Part shown: positions 18,627 to 29,556 of the stretch, in pieces
How the letters are laid out: every line of letters starts with the position of its first letter
Numbering within the stretch: the stretch's first letter is position 1
Source: Leidyana gryllorum EB-2025a
Lineage: Eukaryota > Apicomplexa
Reading direction: 5' to 3'
Length of the DNA stretch: 64,000 bases
Assembly: GCA_048772705.1 (NCBI GenBank)
Contig: JBLWGC010000104.1
Coordinates: 992,001-1,056,000 of the forward strand
Position numbers and translations under genes: made by a program
The notes under the pieces: generated by a model
The model's input: only the letters and a program-made list of their open reading frames with translations
What the model was told of the DNA's origin: nothing
Databases searched by the model: none

Positions 18627-19495
18627 TTAATCACTATTGTCTGATATGGTTAGGACTAAGGGAGGCTGGACTTTTGCACTACCTTCTTCTTCTCCCTCCT
18701 CTTCTTCTTCGAACCCATTAACCCGCGCCACGTCTGCCACCATCCCCAAAAGTTGATCGAAAGCAGAACGCAATGTTTGGGCTACTGCGCTGACCGCAGG
18801 CTTGATGGACTTGGCCATCAATTCCATCGACGCTATACTGCACCCCGTCCCAGAGTCTGGCCACACAGACACTATCTCTAAAGTCTGCATGTCAAGAGTG
18901 AAGGTAGTGGTGGCGACAACGTTGGTTGGGTCGTCTCTAAGTTCATCGGAAGCTTGGAGAAGCAATCTTGGTTTCTCCGATTTGGTACAATCGACCATGA
19001 GAACGCCTTCTTTTGTGATTCCGATGCTGCTCGCCAGCGCCACACGCTTGAAGGGCAGCCCAGCGTGGAGACAAGCCGCCATGGCGGCGTTGATAGCACA
19101 CGCCAGCAGCGCTCCGTCGTCTTGCCACAATGTGAGGCTGACATTTATAAGTTGTAGAGGAAACTTGCTTCCATCAATAGCGTGAACCAAATGACTCTGC
19201 ACCAGCGACTCGATATGCCTGTTGGCCCGGTGATGCTGAGCCCCTCCGAAGCTGTTAGCATAGACACAGACAAAGAGGTTGTCAGCGAAACTCTTTCGAC
19301 TGTTCAAACTCTCATTAGGTCCGTCAACGGTAGCCGTCACTGTGGTCATCCCCATACTAAACTTGGCGCTCCCATGTTTGGGTCTGGAACATAGTATGTT
19401 TCGCTGGTTCTCAAGCGGAACGCCACTTACTTTACCACATCCAACTCGAGCTTGGGTTGGCGGTGCTCTCCATTCTCGCGACCATCAATCCTCAT
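18627..19495 (-). CDS. RRP46: Exosome RNase PH-like ring subunit, RRP46 (EXOSC5) type
   Basis: A non-catalytic ring subunit of the RNA exosome, which degrades and trims RNA in nucleus and cytoplasm. Exons 19495-19431 and 19383-18627 give 273 residues. MRIDGRENGEHRQPKLEL at the start and FSMGMTTVTATVDGP match the RNase PH fold. LLACAINAAMAACLHAGLPF followed by a GVLMVD strand resembles RRP46 more than RRP41. The C-terminus is an unusual acidic run (VNGFEEEEEGEEE). A possible 42-nt in-frame intron, with a branch-like CTAAC and an AG at 18641, lies in the last part; splicing it would only shorten the tail. The start codon is 30 bp from that of the divergent 770-residue gene. Confidence 0.8.
18641..18660 (-). 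promoter_or_regulatory. Candidate splice acceptor inside the RRP46 3' end, upstream of the SET gene
   Basis: Read on the minus strand, TCCTAACCATATCAG gives a branch-point-like CTAAC and an AG ending at 18641. The downstream SET start codon follows 16 nt later. It could act in cis, removing 42 nt of RRP46, or as a spliced-leader acceptor for the SET message. Confidence 0.4.
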
Positions 19496-19525
19496 TGTGA
19501 TATAGGTGCGGCTTTTTTTTGGTCC
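19496..19525. promoter_or_regulatory. 30-bp divergent intergenic region
   Basis: Thirty base pairs, including a run of eight T on the plus strand, separate the start codons of the RRP46-like gene (minus) and the 770-residue gene (plus). Confidence 0.45.
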
Positions 19526-21940
19526 ATGACCTCGCCTCTGGATGAGGTCATCAAGTTGGAACCTCGGAGTCTGGGAGCTGTTGAGCCTTACGAGTTACTG
19601 AAGGTTCTTGACAACACCGTCGCAGTGTATCGCGAATTAAAACATCGAACGGCTCAAGAAGTTGAATCGTCGACTCGTATACTTCAATCGGAAAACGATA
19701 TCGAGGATGTACACAAGGCCGAGAAAGATGATGTAGCCTTGGCTGATTTCGAGAAGGAGCTTTTCACTATATCTGATGCGAGCGACCGCCAATTATATCT
19801 CCATCATCTGCGAGAAGAAACCGACTTGTTTCTCCTCTTTGCGGACTGGGCTGAGAGACAACGACAGAAGTTCTTGGTACCCACTCTTCGCAATGCTCCA
19901 GTATGGGAAGAGATGGAACAGCATAAGACTCTGGCTGTTCAAGCCCTCCTCGAGCTCACGGGTGTATTCAAGATGCTCAAGATGCCTCCCACTTCGGGAT
20001 ATATACCTTCGGTCAATGCAAGACATGACGAAATTAGCCGCTGGCGTACTCGACAGGTGACCTGCTGCGCCTCCCCCAATCGCTCCTCAATCATGGAACC
20101 TCTCAGATGATGCTCTTCAGCGCCATGAATCACACCAATCGCCAAGATGAGTTAGATGAGGCACTCTTAGCCATGGACCGGCGACAGAGGCTTTGCTACG
20201 CATTTGCAGATCAGATTGACAAGACCAGGGAATTGCTGAATCTGGGTCTGGAGCAACAGATTACGTTCCTCATCCTCGTGGAGAAAATCACAGCCAACTG
20301 GAACGTCTGCAAGGTGCCCTATGAGACTCAAGTCTTCCATGGCGGTAAGAACCATTGGAAGATGTGAATTTCGAAACATCACCCCCCCTTCTGCAGCCGA
20401 CTCCGATTACCCCTACCGTGGAGAATTGTGGATAGAAATGCTCAACGTGCCCGGAGATTGCTGGGGGGCGCAAATCTTAGAGGACCCCCGTGTCAACATG
20501 GCTCCGCAGCTGTGGCAGTATGCAGATGATGCCGGTTATATCCCACAGCGTGACCGCGAAGTGGACGAAGATGCCACGGGAGCAGCCACACACGGTCAAG
20601 AGGATCAAGATACATCGGAATTGCTGGTCAACTGGAAACAGAAGAGAACGATACGTCGTTTTGGGCATCCGTACTTTATCTCACCACCGGTTCCCGTGTC
20701 GTCTCCGTTCGAAGCCTATTGGTGCGAGCTATTTGTCACCAGCCGGAGTGAAGAGGAACATCTGCCCAAGTCGGCAGCAAAACTGATTCTTGGCGATGAC
20801 GCCCCAGTGGGAGAAGACGAAGATCAAGAAACTGGTGTTAAGGAAGGTATTAACATTGGGGTTTTGCTGAAAGGCGACATGGGAGCGTATGTCAAGGAAG
20901 AGCGGAAGTTGGGTTGTGAGATTGTCATCAAGAGCATCAAATGGTTCGACCGGCCCAACGACCCCAGCAAGCCCACTGGAGTCACTTCCACGCAGACAGG
21001 GGTGCCCAGAAAGCCGGCAGCCAAGCCGTCCGGGTCGAATAAAGATGTCTATAGATTTCCGTGTGCAACATTGGAAGACAACGAGCGGAAAGGGCCTGAA
21101 AGGGTGGCTGATGAAGCTTATCACTATCTCTTGGAGTTTCTGTTGGTTGTGCAACGAACATGTGCCGATCGAACTCTTTTCGCCATCTTAGCGGCCCAAG
21201 CGACTCGCATGCTGCGAGAGATGACCTATCCACTGATCGATGACGAGGCTATCGCGCGTGTGGTTGAACAGCTGAGAAACCGTACGGTAAAAGTAGACTC
21301 GATTCGAGACATGGCCCTCCTCCTGAAACCCGTGATGTGTGTAGAAGACCCACGCTTCAGGTTCGCCCCGGAGATGAGGCCTTCCTTCTTTGAGCTGCCA
21401 AGCAGCTGGGTGTGTTGGCCGTTGCTGGCCAATCGTTTCGGCTCCCCAATGTCCAAGGCCCAGGGTACCGTCCCTCAGCACAAGTTGCACTATTTGGCAG
21501 CCAGGAAAGACGTCACTATAGTGTTCACAGACAGCGAGAATCTGTCATTCACTATGCACAATGTCCCTATCATACTGCCGGCGGATCGCAGCAAAGCGCC
21601 CCCTCGGATTGTCGGATCTGTGGATCTCCTGGTGACCATCAGTTTCAGTGCGCAGTCTAAAGCATCGGCGAAGCGAGATCCCATTGAAGGTGACACGCTG
21701 CGTGAAAGACAGTTGAAGGTAGTTTTGGAGACCCTCGAGGAGATGAGTATCTGCAAGTTGAGACATCTCTTCCTGGAAGTCCTGCAACCCATGACCAAGT
21801 TTGACCCTCTGCTCCAGTTTGACTTGTTTCATATCAACCTCGCCAAGACTCGCAGTCAAAAGGGCCCTCTTCTCCTCGTCGAATTTCAATCATGGCTGTT
21901 TTCTCATGTGGCTATGAGTATGTACGACTTAGCTGGATGA
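19526..21940 (+). CDS. Hypothetical 770-residue protein with coiled-coil N-terminus
   Basis: Three exons (19526-20056, 20107-20344, 20397-21940) give 770 residues. The N-terminal 250 residues are charged and helical (for example ELKHRTAQEVESSTRILQ), suggesting coiled coil. The centre has globular stretches with aromatic residues (GELWIEMLNVPGDCWG, FGHPYFISPP), and the C-terminal third is rich in helices and hydrophobic strands. I see no signal peptide, transmembrane segment or catalytic motif, and recognise no family. The second intron, with GTAAGA and a CCCCCCCTTCTGCAG acceptor, repairs an apparent frame change and supports the model. The 3' end overlaps the stop of the convergent PCMT gene by 12 bp. 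Confidence 0.7.
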
Positions 21941-22947
21941 CGCAGACTTCACCAATGGCACAAAAGCCACCGCTGCCGTCGGCGTCACCTGATACTGCCC
22001 GCATCCAGGCACTCTCACTTTGAATCTGCTTTTGCTTGCGATTCCGCATTTCATCTCCCTCTCCAGCGCATCTAACACCGTTGCACAGACCTTCCCGTCA
22101 TCTTCGTCGCTCAGTCGCTTGATTGCTAACAATGTCTGGGTTCCCGCATCAGACTCATATGGCAGCATCATTATTCCTCCCACATTGAGTTGGTCCAATA
22201 ACCTACAACCAAAGTTCCGGGCTGACAGTGGGGGACAGCCACCTTACGCAAAAGGGAGTCCAGCAGCTGCGGCCCCAACATGGATCGCATCAAACCGGGC
22301 ATACATTGGATATCCCACCCACCCGTCACCCTCGTCCAGTTTGAATCGCGGATTCTCCAACAGTGAGGGCTTATGCTTTCGAATGTTCTAGACCACCATA
22401 CAGCCCCATCTTTACACCACTTGACTTCATTCTTACCTCAATGCCTCGCTCGTAAAGACTCTGTATCGACTCTATACCAATTACCATCCCTTTGGATTCT
22501 GGCGCTGGACGTGACCACGGGACGGCTGGCTGGGTCCCTCACCTGGAGTTAACTTCATCAGTTCTGCCAGATATGCACAGAGGATACCGCTGCCACTCCC
22601 AACATCCTGGAGAAGTCATCTGGATCATGCCGGCCGTACTCACTAGAACGCGGCTTGTGGGTTTCAAGTGGGGCAACAGTATTTGCAGAGCCATTGCGTG
22701 CATATGAGGGGCAGAGATAGTCTGTTCATGTCCAATAGCCATTGGGGCGTCCATATACGCAGAGTCGCCCGGCCCGAGGATAACAAAGGGGGCCCGATCC
22801 ACCGCTTTCATTGCCTGTTGACGTTGGTCGCATTCTGAGCGTTGTCGCGCTCACGTTAACTACTTCATCATCCAAATCCCCTTCTTCGCATAAGTAGTCC
22901 ACCAATTCGGCATTGGTATTAAAAGTGGGCCTGAAATGCAATGACAT
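21929..22947 (-). CDS. PCMT1: Protein-L-isoaspartate (D-aspartate) O-methyltransferase
   Basis: Repairs age-damaged proteins by transferring a methyl group from S-adenosylmethionine to L-isoaspartyl residues, normally in the cytosol. Six exons (22947-22855, 22814-22644, 22606-22543, 22504-22437, 22387-22248, 22202-21929) give 269 residues. Family hallmarks occur in order: NAELVDYL, the substrate segment YMDAPMAIGHEQTISAPHMH, the SAM-binding motif VLDVGSGSGIL, MVIGIES, FDAIHVGAAAAGLP, and LLDQLNVGGIMMLPYES. All catalytic regions look intact. The extra length over the usual 225-230 residues is mostly at the C-terminus. Introns are 38-49 nt. The start is 18 bp from that of the divergent 108-residue gene. 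Confidence 0.93.
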
Positions 22948-22965
22948 TGCACACGTGTTTGTTCG
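22948..22965. promoter_or_regulatory. 18-bp divergent intergenic region
   Basis: Only 18 bp separate the PCMT start (minus) from the next start (plus). Unless the 108-residue frame starts at a later Met or lacks its own promoter, this is the tightest divergent pair of the window. Confidence 0.4.
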
Positions 22966-23292
22966 ATGGATGCGGACGCGCTCGCGACTTGTGAGCTATC
23001 GGTTCGTCAAAAAAGGAGATCTATACAAGCGTCAAATGCACAGAAATTCAAGAGTCGTATAAATCGCGAGGATCTGGACTACGTTGAGCAATGTCTAATG
23101 TGGGAGAAAGGAAAAAGGTGTCAGCCACCTTATGTCATGTCAGTGTGCGGAAGAGAACTTTGCGGGATGAAAACAAGCAAGGACAAGTCATTCGGTGCCA
23201 TCATTGTCCTCAAAACGCCGGTCGCAGATGAATTGGAGCGTCTCCTTCTTGTGAACGAAAACGGACATCCAGCTCTGGTGGCCGATGAGTAA
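22966..23292 (+). CDS. Hypothetical 108-residue protein
   Basis: An intronless frame of 108 residues with a basic N-terminal half (VRQKRRSIQASNAQKFKSR) and a C-terminal half that could form a small alpha/beta domain (FGAIIVLKTPVADELERLLL). Four Cys (QCLMWEKGKRC, SVCGRELC) could bind zinc. I do not recognise it. The stop region contains GAGTAAGG, so a donor at 23285 leading to further exons cannot be excluded. It faces the first TLC gene tail to tail, 84 bp apart. Confidence 0.45.
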   Translation: MDADALATCELSVRQKRRSIQASNAQKFKSRINREDLDYVEQCLMWEKGKRCQPPYVMSVCGRELCGMKTSKDKSFGAIIVLKTPVADELERLLLVNENGHPALVADE

Positions 23293-23376
23293 GGACACAG
23301 TGTATTCAGGGACATATTTGTGTATCATTCGTCAGAAGTCGGAAGGTGGAACTTTTCCAGCCCCGATACTTGCATT

Positions 23377-24537
23377 CTAGGATGCCCACGAACCTAGGGG
23401 GGCGTCTGGCGCATATTGTTTGGCACTGCAGCTTCGCTCATGAAGCGCGAGAAGCCCCGGAGTGCGTTTCGGAGACAGAGAACACGCCTCCTCAAAAATC
23501 GATCTCGTGAGCCCCGCGCTTCGCATATAGACAGGAGATCCGAGCGAAATATCACAATCAAAGCTGGTGGTGGTGCTCTCTCCCTCATGAGCGAGAGCGC
23601 CCGACTCCGATGTGCAGCTTTCCACTACGGTGAGCTCCAAGAGAGGGGTTGTACACGCTCGTGGACGGAGCGGTCTCATGTGCGGAGAGCAAACAGTCTC
23701 GACGTCACTGATCCGCAACCGCCGGCTCGATTGAGGGGACGCACAGGTACTCGCAAAGCTGCAGATCCTTCCCAGGTTACCAACAGCTTTGTCAGTATCG
23801 CGTTGTGTACGTTGCTTTTGTTGTATGATCAACCGCCGCTGGCGTTGCGTCCAGCCAACGAACCACCAAAGATGGAGGGTGGCTGCTAAGCATGCGGCAA
23901 TCCAGGCATTGGAAACATCACGAGTATAAGCGATTAGCAAGATTGTGATAAGTGTATGGAAGCAAACACGAGTAGCGCAGAAGGTGTATCCAAAGCCTCT
24001 TTCAGACCGCAAACTAGGAATTGCTTGACCCAAGCATAGAATAAATGTGGGTATCTCTTCAATGAAAAGCAAACTTAGCCCATTGGTGAAGCCGAAGGCC
24101 AAAGCAGCCGAGGTCAGAGCAATGTACACAGAGTGGTGGATCCAGCCAGCGAGAATCTCCATATGGCCGGGAAAGTAGAGGGCGGAGACTATTGAGTCTA
24201 CCCATAAAGAAGTGAGGAAGAAGGCGACGGAGGAATTCGCAATAGGGGATCCGTCATGGGCGAGCCACAGAGTGGCGTCTTCGAGCCCGTTAGTGATAAT
24301 CTTTGAAATCCATTGTAGGAGGGTGGGGAGGCTGAGTGTGGTGACGAGGGCGCTAGAGAGGATGGTGGGTATGAAAGCGACCCGTTTAGGTTGCTTCTCG
24401 GGTATCGCATACGAGAAGATTGTGTAGCCTATCTTCAGGTAGCTGCAGCTGCATAATATGACGGGGTAGTTCTTCAGCCAAAAAGCTGAGGTGCCTTGAA
24501 AGCATATACCTCTCAGAATATGCTGCACCAGACTCAT
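23377..24537 (-). CDS. TLC-like multi-pass membrane protein, copy 1 (386 residues)
   Basis: Single-exon polytopic membrane protein with about seven hydrophobic segments, related to the TRAM-LAG1-CLN8 (TLC) fold of ER and Golgi membrane proteins linked to lipid sensing or ceramide synthesis. It shares with the next gene the ordered blocks FPGHME, GWIHHSVYIAL, LLFIEEIPTFIL, ERGFGYTF and WWFVGW. The His-His pair within the membrane region is a TLC-type feature. The last 130 residues form a Ser/Thr/Arg-rich cytosolic tail that the paralog lacks. It follows copy 2 on the same strand with 27 bp between stop and start, so it is a tandem duplicate. Substrate unknown; ceramide synthase activity cannot be claimed. 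Confidence 0.65.
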   Translation of the reverse strand: MSLVQHILRGICFQGTSAFWLKNYPVILCSCSYLKIGYTIFSYAIPEKQPKRVAFIPTILSSALVTTLSLPTLLQWISKIITNGLEDATLWLAHDGSPIANSSVAFFLTSLWVDSIVSALYFPGHMEILAGWIHHSVYIALTSAALAFGFTNGLSLLFIEEIPTFILCLGQAIPSLRSERGFGYTFCATRVCFHTLITILLIAYTRDVSNAWIAACLAATLHLWWFVGWTQRQRRLIIQQKQRTQRDTDKAVGNLGRICSFASTCASPQSSRRLRISDVETVCSPHMRPLRPRACTTPLLELTVVESCTSESGALAHEGESTTTSFDCDISLGSPVYMRSAGLTRSIFEEACSLSPKRTPGLLALHERSCSAKQYAPDAPLGSWAS

Positions 24538-24564
24538 GGGGGGCGAAATCTGCTGGGTGGGTAA

Positions 24565-25512
24565 CTAGACGTTCGGTTGGGATGGAGACACGAGCCGTTC
24601 TTGTTCTTCCCCTTCCTGTGCCTGAGCTGTGTCTGTGTGATTGGCCCTCTCTGTGCTGAGTGCCTCGTCTATCAACACGGAGTCAAGTTTGAAGAAGCTG
24701 CGGTTGTCGAGTTCTCTGCTGAGTCTAGCTCGGAGGGGATCTTCGGGCAGGAGGATAGACAGTCGTTTCTCGGCTCTCTGCAACCTGACTTGTCTTCTCA
24801 GCCATCCCAAAAACCACCAGGCGTGAACAACGAAGGCCACCCAGCCTGCGATCCAGAGTTTGGATTGTGATCTTGTGTAGAGTGTGGCTACGATGGTGAT
24901 GTACAGATGGAGAGCGAGTCTGAGTACGGCGAAAGTGTAGCCGAAACCTCTCTCGGTTTTGAGTTGGGTTGGGTACACCATGCCCAATCCCAGGATGAGT
25001 GTTGGGAGTTCTTCGATGAACATGACACAGAGCCCCTGAGTCCACCCCCAATAGATACCGTTTGAGACGAGAACGATGTACACTGCGTGATGGATCCATC
25101 CGGCGAAGCACTCCATGTGGCCAGGGAATGATGCACCACAGCAGTAGTCAGTCCACAAAAAGGTAAGGAAGAACACCATAAGTGTGTCGGAATATACGCT
25201 CGAGAGGATGAGCCACTCGCCTGCCGCTTGAAGACCATAGCGGGCACTGTAGTATAACCAGTAGAGCGTGAAGGGTGTGCATGTGAGGAAGAGGAATCCG
25301 CTGGATAGACAGCTGGGAATCCACGCTCGACACTTGGAGGTTCCAGGATCTTTCATTTTATAGACAAACCAAAATCCCGCACCCAGGTAGATTAGGGTAC
25401 CCGCGATAACTGGCCAGTACTTTGTCCAGAAGGGCCATGTGCATTGGTAGATTGCTCCGCGGAGTGCATTTTCCCAAAAGGGTCCGGTCTTTTCCAGAGG
25501 CACTTCGTCCAT
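24565..25512 (-). CDS. TLC-like multi-pass membrane protein, copy 2 (315 residues)
   Basis: Paralog of the neighbouring TLC-like gene, single exon, 315 residues, about seven hydrophobic segments. Shared blocks are FPGHMECFAGWIHHAVYI, VMFIEELPTLIL, ERGFGYTF and WWFLGW, with a short acidic tail (AQEGEEQERLV). The N-terminus begins MDEVPLEKTGPFWEN, with no cleavable signal, so the first hydrophobic stretch is likely a membrane anchor. The start codon is 88 bp from that of the first ABC transporter on the other strand, so the TLC pair and the ABC array may share regulation. Function beyond membrane lipid handling is an inference from the fold. Confidence 0.7.
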   Translation of the reverse strand: MDEVPLEKTGPFWENALRGAIYQCTWPFWTKYWPVIAGTLIYLGAGFWFVYKMKDPGTSKCRAWIPSCLSSGFLFLTCTPFTLYWLYYSARYGLQAAGEWLILSSVYSDTLMVFFLTFLWTDYCCGASFPGHMECFAGWIHHAVYIVLVSNGIYWGWTQGLCVMFIEELPTLILGLGMVYPTQLKTERGFGYTFAVLRLALHLYITIVATLYTRSQSKLWIAGWVAFVVHAWWFLGWLRRQVRLQRAEKRLSILLPEDPLRARLSRELDNRSFFKLDSVLIDEALSTERANHTDTAQAQEGEEQERLVSPSQPNV

Positions 25513-25600
25513 TTAAGGTACCATGCATGCACACATGATCAAGTCCATCGTGTTGACCAACAGATACCAAATTGCATGATCCAACTTTTTGGTTTTGGGC
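25513..25600. promoter_or_regulatory. 88-bp divergent region between TLC pair and ABC array
   Basis: Region between TLC copy 2 (minus) and ABCB copy 1 (plus). No clear core promoter motif is visible. It separates two membrane-protein tandem arrays that diverge from it. Confidence 0.45.
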
Positions 25601-28600
25601 ATGGTCAATGGCAAGGTGGTAAGACTGAATGAAGAAGATAAGCGCTTTAGATACAATCTCGGTGTACTGAGTCATGGCGAGCCGGCGGTGCTGTGCTGCC
25701 GGCTAGGGGGTGCTCTGCTAACCTTGTTGGCGGGGACGTCGATGGTGAGTGGCTGGATATAGTGTGGGCGTATATGACACGTGTAAAGTCGTAATCTTCA
25801 GCCTGTCTTTATCTCGTTGTTCGGTAACCTAATCAACGTTATTGGCGGCTCCAGTTCGCGATCTGTTGGCTGGTATGTAGCACTGCAAGGCATATTGGGA
25901 GCCATCACGATGCTCCTATGCTGGGTCGGTGGCTCGCTATTGGAGATGTCCGCTGAACGCCAGAAAGTCCACATACAGAGGGATTTCATTAAGTCAATGA
26001 CGCAACAGGAGGTACGCTGGTTCGAGGATTTCAATGCAGCCGAGCTGGCGACCAAGTTTAGCGAGTCGGTCAACTTTATCCGACACACCACCGGCTTAAG
26101 GTTAGCTCAGGTATTCTACAGCGCTGGTACTTGTGTCGGAGGCTACTCAATAGCGTTATATCGCAGCTGGCAGTTGGCCTTGGTTATGATGTGCTGTGTC
26201 CCTCTATTAGCCATATTCGCCTTCCGTCTGCTCACCATGGCTGCCAGGGCGGACCGAGCGGCGCGAGAAGCGCACAATGGCGCGGGCACCATCGCCGAAG
26301 AAGCTTTCCACCTGATCCGTCCCGTAGCTGCCTTTGGCTTGGAAGGAAGGATGGTCAAAGAGTACACCTCGCAACTGAACAGTTCGTCGAGGTTTGGCAA
26401 GAAGGAAACTCGAAACATTGCTGGTGCGCTTTCAATGTTCGTGCTGGTGCAGTTCCTCACGTGGGCACTTGGCTACTGGTACGGAAGCAAACTAGCCGCC
26501 GACTCCATCGAGCGCCGGGGCCTGGAGGATTGTTTGGAGGCGGGGAATACAACTTGTTTCGACGGCGGAGGAACTCTCGCTGTCTTCTTCTGTATGTTGT
26601 TGGCCACTCTCAGCTTGGGTCACGTTGGAGCTAATTTGAGTAGTATCGCGCGGGCATCAAAAGCGCTATTCGAAATTGAGAACCTCACGTCAAGAGAACC
26701 CAGCCCCCTGGATCCCACCTCCGAAAGAGGGCTGCAGAAACCTCCACACGGTGGACCGAGGCTCCTAGGGACAGTGGAATTCTCTCATGTACGTTTTTCG
26801 TACCCTTCGCGTCATGATGTCACTGTGTTGTCGGATCTGACGTTCACGATCGCCCCAGGTGAGATTGTAGCTTTGGTGGGCGCAAGCGGATGTGGGAAGT
26901 CGAGTATCATAAAGCTGCTGGAGCGTTTTTACGACCCCGAGGCTGGCTCGATCTTTGTCGACGGGGAAGATCTCCGCAATTACAATGTCAAATGGATCCG
27001 CAATCAGATCGCTTTGGTGCATCAAGAGCCTAAGCTCATTGATGGGACCATTGGGGACAACATTCGCGCGGGCCTTTGGGGCTCTGGCACTCAGGCTACG
27101 ACCGAACGTGTTGTCCAAGCGGCTCGAAGCGCTCACGCCCACAACTTCATCATGGAGTTCCCCGACCAATATAATACGATCGTCGGCATTGGTGGTGGAC
27201 AGCTTAGTGGGAGTCAACGACAGCGGATCGCGATTGCACGTGCTATCATTCGAAACCCGGCTATTCTTATACTAGATGAAGCTGCGAGTGCACTGGACAC
27301 GGAGAATGAGAAGCTCGTTGTGGACACACTAGAAGCCTTGGTAGCTGAGATGAAGATCACTACAATCTTTGTGTCTCACCGCCTAAGTACCATACGGAAA
27401 GCGGACACTATCATAATGCTAAATAGTAATGGGACCGGGGGTGCATATGTGGCTGAACGCGGCACCCACGAGGAGCTGATGAAGGATCCTGAAGGCCTTT
27501 ATCATCAACTCGTCAGACGCAACGAAGTAGAGGATATGTATCATCCTGGGCGGAGGCCCCACGAGACCAAAATGGGTTTCCCAAAACCCAATCTACTCGA
27601 TAGCCCCATGGGCACCCCTAAACCAATGAATTTGACTCGCAAATGTTCTCCACCGTTGGCGACGCATACTCATCGTTCGCGACCACGAAAGATGTGGGAT
27701 GTCACCTGGCTGGAGTTGATGTCATTGATCCGACGGTTCCGTGTTCACATGGCTGTGGGATGTGTTGCGGCGGGCGTGGAAGGTTTGCTTTGGACGTGTC
27801 ATGCGATCAGTTTGGGGAGCTTCACTGCCGCCTTCTTCTCTCCCGACATATCTGATATCCGGACCGCTGGCTTCAAATGGACCCTGGCTTGTTTGATTTT
27901 TGGAGGCGTGATGAGTTTGGCGTCGTTTCTACGGCATTATTTGTTGGGAAATGTTGGCATACGTTTGGTCAAGTCACTGCGAAAAGATACATTTGTGAAT
28001 TTGATCCATCAGGACATGGCGTTCTTTGATGATCCGGGGAACGCCGCGGGTGATCTAATAGAGTCATTGACGATGGATGTGATTGAGGTGAAGAAGTGGG
28101 TGGTGGACAACACCGGAATGTGGGTGCAAAACACCGTCGCCATTTTATGTGGAATTGTGCTGAGCTTTCGAGCAAACTATAAGGTGGCGGGGTTGTGCTT
28201 GGGAGGTTTCACTATTCTGGCTCCGATGACGTGGCTGCAAAGTTTGTTGATCAACAAAAGCCGACAGACCGCTTCTTCAACCACTCGGCACGCTGCTCAG
28301 ATCATCAATGAGAGCGTCATCAACATTCAAACCCTTACTGCTTACTCTCTCGAGCATCGAATGATGTTGCGACATGAGGCAGCTCTCGACAGGGAGCGAG
28401 AACACATCAAGTTGCGAACCAACATAACTGGTGTGATGTTTGGCCTAATCAAAGGCGCCAAATATGTCATTGAGGCTTTGCTGCTGTGGTATGGTGCGAG
28501 ACTGGCGCGGTTCAATGAAATAGAGATCGATATGTTGATGCGCACACTCTTTGTTTTCGTCATGGTGGCCTGGTCACTTGAACAAAGTATGCCCTTTTCG

Positions 28601-29515
28601 GTTGATAAGCGCACTGTGAAACAGTCGTCTCGACGTCTGTGGTACTATCTGAATCGTATGTCTCATTGCGACTCGAGACTGCGTGAAGGAGATTACGTTG
28701 GACGTGGTGCACATACTCTGAGTTTTCATCGCGTGAAGTTTCGGTATCCGCAGCGTCCGGATGCGCCTATCTTTGAGGATTTGACCTTTGATTTACGTAA
28801 AGGAGAGATTGTTGCAGTGATCGGCCCCAGCGGGTGTGGTCGATCGACAATCGTACAACTCCTGGAGCGATTCTATGATGTTCCCAATGCTGCATATCTG
28901 CCGGCCGCCACTTCCGCCGAACTGGCATCACTGTATGGTGGGTCTATAAGCTTCGACGGAGTCAACATTCAAGATCTGAATCTGCGTTCCTGGCGGGCAG
29001 CCTTGGGCATAGTTAATCAAGAGACATTGTTCTTCAATCTCAGTATTGCCGAGAATATTGCTCTGGGGAAGCAATCTGGTCAAGCGTCCATGGAGGAGAT
29101 CGTCGAAGTCTGCAAACTGGCGAATGCCCACAGTTTCGTTTCGGATTTCCCCGACGGATATTTGACCATCGTCGGGAAAAATGGGTGCAAGTTGAGCGGA
29201 GGACAACGCCAAAGATTAGCTATCGCCCGTGCCCTTATCCGAAAACCCTCCATTCTCGTCTTTGACGAAGCCACCAGTGCGTTGGACTCCGAGAGTGAGC
29301 GGCTAATGCAGGAAACGCTTCTTCAAGTGCTACACCACCCGAACCGTTCCACACTGGTCATAGCCCATCGACCCTCCACCCTCCGTCTAGCCGACAGAAT
29401 CATTGTCTTAGCTAAAGATGGAAACAACGGGTCGAGGGTCGCTGAGGTCGGTACCCACACTCAGCTACTTGCCACACCCGGAAGTAGTTATCCAGCCTTG
29501 ATACACACGGATTAG
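25601..29515 (+). CDS. ABCB-type full transporter, copy 1; Walker A Lys replaced by Arg in NBD2
   Basis: Full-length ABC exporter (TMD-NBD-TMD-NBD) of the ABCB/P-glycoprotein class, 1285 residues from exons 25601-25744 and 25802-29515. The short first exon begins MVNGKVVRLNEEDKRF and encodes part of TM1. NBD1 has GASGCGKSS, a Q loop (VHQEP), signature LSGSQ (LSGGQ variant), ILILDEA and SHR. NBD2 has GPSGCGRST, where Arg (codon 28841-28843) replaces the ATP-binding Lys, with LSGGQ, ILVFDEA and AHR kept. This suggests weaker or lost hydrolysis at one site, as in asymmetric ABC exporters. Substrate unknown; multidrug or lipid export is typical. The large main open frame lacks an ATG, and the upstream exon supplies it. 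Confidence 0.88.
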
Positions 29516-29556
29516 CTAAGTTGTCCTTTTACCCAAAAAAACAACAAAGTGTTCCC

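Noticed and set aside
29521-29556. Upstream extension of the ABM gene from a TTG codon
   Set aside because: A non-ATG start is not expected in a nuclear gene, and the fold begins right after the ATG at 29557.
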